Source: Saccharum officinarum (lineage: Eukaryota; Streptophyta; Magnoliopsida; Poales; Poaceae). From it: a DNA stretch of 64,000 nt. The notes under the pieces are model-generated. The model was not told where the DNA came from, searched no databases, and saw nothing but the letters and a program-made list of their open reading frames with translations. A program made the translations under genes and the position numbers. Below, piece by piece: positions 57,398 through 64,000 of this stretch. The stretch covers positions 16,088,834 through 16,152,833 of the forward strand of contig CM036199.1 of assembly GCA_020631735.1 (NCBI GenBank), written 5' to 3'. The number at the start of each line of letters is the position of its first letter. The stretch's first letter is position 1.

Positions 57398-60300
57398 TGT
57401 AACAGAACCGTCCAAATTATAAGAGCACAAGTACAAAAACAATCACCGAAATGATCAAATTCTCGCACTTGAGCCCATATAACTCCGGTAGTCCAATGAA
57501 ATCACGAGGGAATTCAAACCAACCAACATACAAGCCAAGATCGTAGTGATTCAACATAACAAGTCACATGTTATAACCATTTCACAAGTAATTCAATATA
57601 CATCGGAGTTCAACATAGTTATTACAACTTAAGTTCAAAAGTAGCGGAAGCAAAGTAATTTGAAACTAACATTATTCTTATTTCAAATACATGCCAGTAT
57701 CATGGTCGACTTCCAACAAAAGCATTAGAGATAAGGTAGCTCAGAAGGATCATGCCCATGATCACACTCCGCCACTAAGGCAGGAGCCAACCAACTCTTG
57801 CAGTCACTGTGATACATCACAACCTACAACAAGTGGGGATAAAACCCTGAGTACAAGAAGGTACTCAGCTAGACTTACCCATCAGAAACCAGAAATAAAG
57901 TGACACCAAGGATCATGCAAGGCTGATATAAAGTGGGGCTAGCTTGACAATATTTTGCATAAAAGCTTAATATAGATGATCAATCATTAATGCTTAAGCA
58001 TCAAGTTAATTATCATTAACCTATCATCTATATTAGAACCTGTACTAGAGCACTCACTTTAATAGGAGCAAACAATATTAACCATAGCAGGTATAAATTG
58101 AGGCAACCTTTTCATCGTGATCCAATTAACCATTCGTTCAATTTAATTGAATCTACGTTGCCGCTGCTCAAGTCAAGTGCTCACTAACCGGGAGCGACGG
58201 CGATTCGAATCGAATTCCTATCCAGCTGGAGGCGTATTTCTAACACTCACCGCGCAGGCCCCTGCCAGGGTCGCACAAGCCACCTTTTCATATGATTCAG
58301 GAATCGCGGGTCCAAATGATGTCGCGACCCCAAGGGCGACACTCTGCCAGGTGATAGGGACTCTAACCCCCCCTTGGTCTCACGCCAATGTCCCCAAGCA
58401 CATCCTTTCTCTCCTCCAAGAAGCAACCTACCATTCGATTCCCGGCCTGAACCACATTACTCGGCTTCGCGGTCGGAACGGCTTATCCGGCCAACTAAGT
58501 GTTAGACTGCGTTCAACATGACTCAAGGACGTACAGCGAATCGGTCCTTAAACGACTCAGACGGGGATAGATTCACACCCAAGACCTCTATGCCTTGTTG
58601 CTTCACTATCGTCATCCCGCCCGGTCTCATTTCATTTTATTAACACATGGTTCCATTCCACGATAGCAAATATAGCCAACCGTGCCATATATGAATATCC
58701 CTACATCTCGCAGGTGACAGGAAATCACCTGACTTCTACCGCTTAGAGCAGGGCTAAGCATCTACTCGATCCTAATCTATGTAGGATTTAAGGATTCATA
58801 TATCTGGACAAGGGATGATATAATGCAGCAAGGGTTTCCAACCAACTCCTATCACTTAATGCAACAATACTTATATCATATATAGAATTAATTGCTTTGA
58901 AGATAGGAGGCTTATAATGCTCTGGGGCTTGCCTGGGATCCGACTCAAGTTAGAGTTTGTCAAGTGAAACCCGCTTGGCGAGCATTCCCTCATTCTAGCA
59001 CTTGTCCGATCATTCCATCTCCGAGATAGGTCCACCAACACCATCTTCTGGTTAGCTCCACCTCACGTCATTCATGTGGTGCATCTAGCGTACCTAAATG
59101 AGATGCAAGATGCAAGTGTATGAATATAAGGGAATGCAATAGATGATGCATCACACACTAAACAAGGCAAGTACAAGGTTACGCTAAATACACATAAGCA
59201 CTTCACATTGCTCAAATAAACATCACACCACATATTATGCTAAGATAGCAAGGGACGCAATACCAAACATAACTCAAGATTTACAAAGCCTCAAGTGTAC
59301 TAACTTCACCACCATGGACATGAATCACACTTAATAACAAGCAAGCAAAGTAACCAAGCATCCATGTATTTTCAATAATTCTAGACATACATGCAGTAGC
59401 TTAGTAAATCAATCATATCTGGAGTTCTACAAATCCAAATGACTTGCAAGAAGACATTATAGAAAGCTTATGAAATTTTCTACAATTCATTTAATATCAC
59501 CTAAGCCTGATTCCCAAGTTTAATAGGTCTACAAGATGAAACTACAGAATCTGGTCTGCTCCAAACAGAGAGCAACCAAATCTGGGACCTGACTTTAAAC
59601 ATCTATAACTCAAAAACTACTTGACCAAATGATACCAAATTTTAACAGAAGCTAGATACATGAATTATCTACAACTTTTGTATAAATAAGTTTCACAACA
59701 AAGCACATTATCATGAAGAACTTTGCTAAGTTCCTAGATCTGTCCAGAAAACTCGTTTGCAAGAAATAATTATTAACTTATGTTGCAAGCATATAATTGG
59801 ACAAAACCAACTTCATCAACATGTCACCCATGACTAATGAACACCAGAAAACATAGTGTCCATTCCTAAATAAATTCTTTTAATGCATTTTCTTAATTTA
59901 TTTAGATAATTAGGTGGAATTAGGAACACATATCAAAAGTGCACAATAAATTCTACCAAAATTACAGTGGCCTACACATGCTCCCAATAGTGTACTGTAC
60001 AAATTTCAAACTATTTGGGCATATATATCAATATCTATGAAAAAGACAAATGGATATGCAAGAATTCATGTGAGACCAAGATGAATCAATAACTCACTCA
60101 TACTACAACTGAAATTCATGAAATTTTTACCACACATCAAACATCATATGAGTAGAATTCCCCAAAAATTTCACTTCATTTCGAGCTCTAAATTTACAGT
60201 TATGAAAAAGACAAACGCGACTAGCATTGAAAACCTAATCTGAAAAATCTATTTTTACAGCAAAAACATTAAACTAAAACATATCATATAATAGATCTAC

Positions 60301-62309
60301 CACATAGACAATTTCACAAGGATTCCAAAAAGTCCTCATTTGCTATTTTACGAATTTCCTATGAATTACTATGAATTTTCAAAAATCAGCAAAAACTAAC
60401 ACAAATAAGTCCTTACGGCACTATTCATATAAGTCTATGACATTGCAGTTAGGCCCCTGGCTTTTCTCGAATTCTGACTCGAGGTCCCTGGTCGCGAATC
60501 AATACAGAGGAGGCGCCGGAGGTCATCGGTTTCGGTCGTAGGGGGCTCGTCGGCGACGACGGGGTGGCGGAGGAGCAACAGGGGACCTGCGCGCTCCCGT
60601 GGGTAGTCACGGCTCGGCCGGAGGTGGCTCATGGCCACCTGGCCACGTGAGCGTGGTGGTTCAGGGGCTGCGGTCGCGACGGCAACGGCGAACGGCGGCG
60701 CTGGAGCTTGGAGTAGGGGCCGGCGACGGCGAGGGCTGGGGAGTCGGGCCTACCAGTGGCAGGGCGCGCCTACGGGTGGCCTCAGCCCGGCCAGAGGTGG
60801 CCAGTGGACCGAGCTAGGCTGCTGGCATCGGCGACGCCTGCACGCGTGCGCGGTTGCAACTACCGGCCCGGTCTGCCAGCGGCGGCGAGAGGCGCGGCCG
60901 GCTGCAGCAGCACAGAGGCGCAACGAGGAGTGCAGGAGGGTGCGTTGGAGTAGGAAGGAGCGGCGCAGGAAGCTTTGCTTGACCGACCATGGCGACGGCG
61001 TCCGCGCGGCGTGAGGCCGCGGGCACAGAGTGAGAGACGGAGGAGGGGGAGGGAGCGAGAGAGAATGAGAGAGCGAGGGGAAACAGGGGTCGGGCTCGGC
61101 CTCTCCAAACGACACGCGTGGGCGAGGTGGCACGCATGCGAGCACGAACGGGAGCCATGTGGCGTCGGGCGCCTGCCCGTGGTCGGCCACGAAGCTTGTT
61201 CAGGCATTTCAAAACTGAAGGAAATAATACTACCGCAAAAACACAACTAAAACGTCAATCTTCCTCCCTTAATTACTCATAATCCACTTAGTTTTGGCAC
61301 AAACTATAGTAAACAAAATTGTAGAGCTTCAGGAGGTGAACAATATTTCTTTAAGGATCCAGAGCTAACTCGGCCTAGATTGGGAGATATAGAGCTGCGG
61401 AGAAGGGCACCTCAAACTGAAATCTGAACTTCGGTTCCAGACCGACTGAAACGTCATTCTTCTCCATGTTCTAATTCCCAAACCGAGCAATGAAAAGCTA
61501 AACCAATTACACCCTATGGTAGAGCTATAAGAGTACTACAACCTTGCTTACAGGTTCTTGGTAAAATTCCAACCGTTTTGCGAGATATAAATCCCCGAAG
61601 TGGGGTACCTCGAAACTGAAAATTCAGTTTCAGTCCATCAGGGACTTAGCCAAATTTTCAGCTCCAGGGACAGCACTGCATTCACTTTTGGAGGCCTTGT
61701 TAAACTAAGTTAGAGACTAAACTAGCTCTCTACTATTAAACAAAGTTTGTTGTACATAAGATGAACTACAACTTTTATTTAAGTTTTACTGCCACGTAAA
61801 CACTCTAAGCCACAGTTCACCCCAAGTCAAAGTAGCACCCGATAAATCTTAATTTATCCTTTTTGATCTATGAAAGCATTTTCTTGACATTTGCTCAACA
61901 TGAACCCTTCATGACTTTTGTTGTAGAGCTCATCTAGAGTCATTTGATCAAGGTTGCAAGGTTTGGTTGATAACCTATATTTCCATCCACTTAATAATGC
62001 AATTCCAGCAATTAGTAAAGTCATTCCAACAAGGATATAACTTATCATTTCATGTGACTTTTTGATTCCAAACTTCATGAAACTTTTCCAGGGATCAATA
62101 TAGATGGTTATTGATGTGAGACACATGAAGATATGGCAATAACACCACCCAAGCATACATTTTTGAAAAGGCATATATGTAAAGCAATGGTGCAGCATCC
62201 AACTTTAGGTTAGACTCATCTCCATAGGTTAACCTTGACATCGTCATCTCCACTCATGTTTGAGCTTAAACCCACTACTTAATTGGTGATAAACACCTGG
62301 GGTGTTACA
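57398..62309 (-). repeat. 3' LTR of element D (4912 bp)
   Basis: It starts TGTAACAGAACCGTCC and ends CCTGGGGTGTTACA, followed by a minus-strand polypurine tract, so it is the 3' LTR of an element extending right. Its outer parts resemble B's LTR read in reverse, and it is longer than A's. It carries the ultraconserved block (58172-58232), a GC island (60440-61200) and a decayed counterpart of the Cys-motif peptide (about 57775-57833, one Cys changed to Trp). Long AT-rich stretches (59100-60430 and 61210-62290) hold no gene. Confidence 0.85.
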
Positions 62310-62327
62310 GCCCTCCCCCCTTAAAAG
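62310..62327 (-). other. polypurine tract of element D
   Basis: Minus-strand AAGGGGGGAGGGC directly inside the LTR, as in A and C. Confidence 0.75.
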
Positions 62328-64000
62328 AATCGCGTCCCGAGATTCGGAATGGAAGACCTTTTAAGGAAGAGAGACATGTTATCTAGTTCTCAATATCTGC
62401 TATAGCATTCAGCTACAAAGCTTCAACATCGGTGAACAATTTGGCCAAAGGCACTTTCTGACACTGACTTTTCATGGTAAAATTTGTCTGAAGAATTTTC
62501 TTCATTGACTTCCATGAAGCATTGTTACTTTGGGAGGAATCCAAGATAGCACAGTACGACATTCTAAATGTACGGAGATCATTTAGTCCGTGAACTGACC
62601 ACTCACAAGTATCTGATTCTTTGGTGAGCACAACATAGTCCGTATGAACTTTGCACTAGACCGAATTCTTCAGAAATATACTCGTCGAAATGATTCTATG
62701 TCCCTACCATTTGAAAAGTAGTTCTCTACCAAAGTGGCTTGAGCATAACCTTCCAAACGGTAAGATCCTAGACGACAAACAACCCTTAGAGGTTACATGA
62801 AACTGAGTAACCAATAGACAAGGGCTATGTTGGTCATAAATATTCATTCCTTTAGACACCAACCCATGGAAAACTACTTTAGGTTCCATGTGTGCAGTTC
62901 TCTTTCTCTGATGACAACACTGTATTATCTGAGTCGGTCGAGGGATTAGTGATTGTGATAGCTGACTTTGTTGGCTTTGTATTTCTGCCAAATGTTACCT
63001 AAGAAGATTCTTCTATCCAAAAACAACAGTTATCTGGGTTGAATCAGATGCAACCTCTTTGATAAAAACATTTACAAGGTACCAAAGTATGTCATCATTG
63101 GAAAAAAATCATTGCCAAAGAAAGATGTAGCGAGGCCTTAAGGACAACAAAAGTTGCAAATATTCACTAAACCGTGGGGAGTAGTCTACCACCAAGCGAT
63201 TGAGTAAAATTCTCCTTCGTGACTTAGTTGCACTATAAGTTGAGTTGACTTGCAGCGTAGCAACTTTGTCAGGCCAACCTTTCACCTTGAGGCTTCCTTT
63301 TTAGGATCAAACAACAGCTCTAAGATGGAAAATATGTTGTTTGACACTTTTCAAATTGCTTTTGAATATTCCTCAACACTTTGTCCAATAAAGTTATGAA
63401 TAAACCATTTGTGGCACCTAAGGGCACAAGGATGCTAATTGAAACTAGGTCATGCTTTCTCTAATTCTTCACTTTAGCTGATAGAACACCTTGCACTATC
63501 TGTGTGATTGTCCAAGACGGAATTGACTTGTTTACAATGGCTCTAGAAGATAGAGTATCTCTCAAGTTGTTGGCTAGTTGATTAACTTCTTATTGGTTAT
63601 TGCTCTGTAAGACATAGCCTTCGTAGCTACCAAGGAGTTGTTACCTAGTTAGAGATTAACCTTCCTATTGGTAACTAATCAGTTGTCTCTCAACACTAAA
63701 AAGTTCCAAATCTTCACTCTTGACCACAACAACTGTGGTTGAAACAGAACAGATGGTCGTCATCAAATTAGCAAATACGAAGTTATTCTAGAGATGGTTG
63801 ATTTCGATTGTATGGTCATTATGCACCCAAGATTGCGACTTGGATAGCTCCATCATATACATAATGTGATGATCGATTCTTATCCAATAGATGACTTGTC
63901 CAACTAAAGTGTTGTGCGTCCCTTTTTATTCAACAAGGATGAGATACTTTGCTAACTATATGGTGGCCATCAATACAGGGACAACTAAGCAAAGTCACTT
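62310..64000 (-). pseudogene. element D body, heavily decayed pol 3' region
   Basis: No long frame remains. Alignment by eye to C supports a decayed integrase end. A stretch near 62500-62575 reads like the chromodomain (NNASWKSMKKILQ against [12 protein letters not shown]). One near 63575-63620 keeps the spacing of the integrase segment around [13 protein letters not shown] but contains a stop. The PPT-proximal hairpin sequence is also kept. The sequence between is too diverged to assign. The element leaves the window, so its other LTR is not seen. Confidence 0.5.

Noticed and set aside
1..64000. CRISPR arrays, tRNA or rRNA genes, bacterial operons
   Set aside because: No spaced identical repeats, no cloverleaf with an anticodon and no rRNA sequence seen. 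The initiator-tRNA-like words are retroelement primer sites.

Overview
The window is transposable-element DNA from a plant nuclear genome, most likely a grass. I see no host gene. The grounds are Tourist-type MITEs, an RTE-type LINE of the sort common in plants, very long-LTR Ty3/gypsy chromoviruses of apparent Tekay/Del type (LTRs of 4.0-4.9 kb, primer-binding site close to the complement of initiator tRNA-Met, a chromodomain-like end on integrase), and a 100-N scaffold gap at 32307-32406. Species cannot be read from the sequence.

Layout. 1-4338 holds old repeat debris, a GC-rich minisatellite and several MITEs, one nested in another. 4339-9229 is a foldback-like repeat split by an intact RTE-type LINE (5418-8790, one 1040-residue ORF, 17-bp target duplication). 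From 9256 to the right edge there is a three-level nest of chromoviruses. Element A (minus strand, 3' LTR 9256-13259, pol to 16916) was interrupted in gag by element B (plus strand, 16917-56577, TSD gcaac). B's 5' LTR was interrupted by element C (minus strand, 17826-41270, TSD ccacc). C is present as LTR-body-LTR-body-LTR with an assembly gap in its second unit. The rest of A's gag resumes at 56578 and stops at 57397, where the LTR of a fourth element, D (minus strand), begins. D runs out of the window with a heavily decayed body, so A's 5' end should lie beyond 64000.

The coding regions form the usual retrotransposition set. Gag (with a CCHC knuckle), protease, reverse transcriptase, RNase H and integrase plus chromodomain form one ORF, intact in B. 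In C it is broken only by one-base contractions that differ between the two copies. In A it is broken only by TAG stops.

The most unusual feature is an extra ORF between leader and gag in both B and C. It begins with a near copy of the histone H3 N-terminal tail (MARTKQTARKSTG in C), continues into a long coiled coil and ends in an acidic tail. B and C keep this peptide while their codons have drifted synonymously. In both families the ATG follows a splice-acceptor-like CAG, gag does the same, and the leader carries a conserved GTAAGTG donor. This suggests the two ORFs are expressed by alternative splicing. The LTRs themselves also contain short peptide-coding segments conserved among A, B and C, with splice-like borders.
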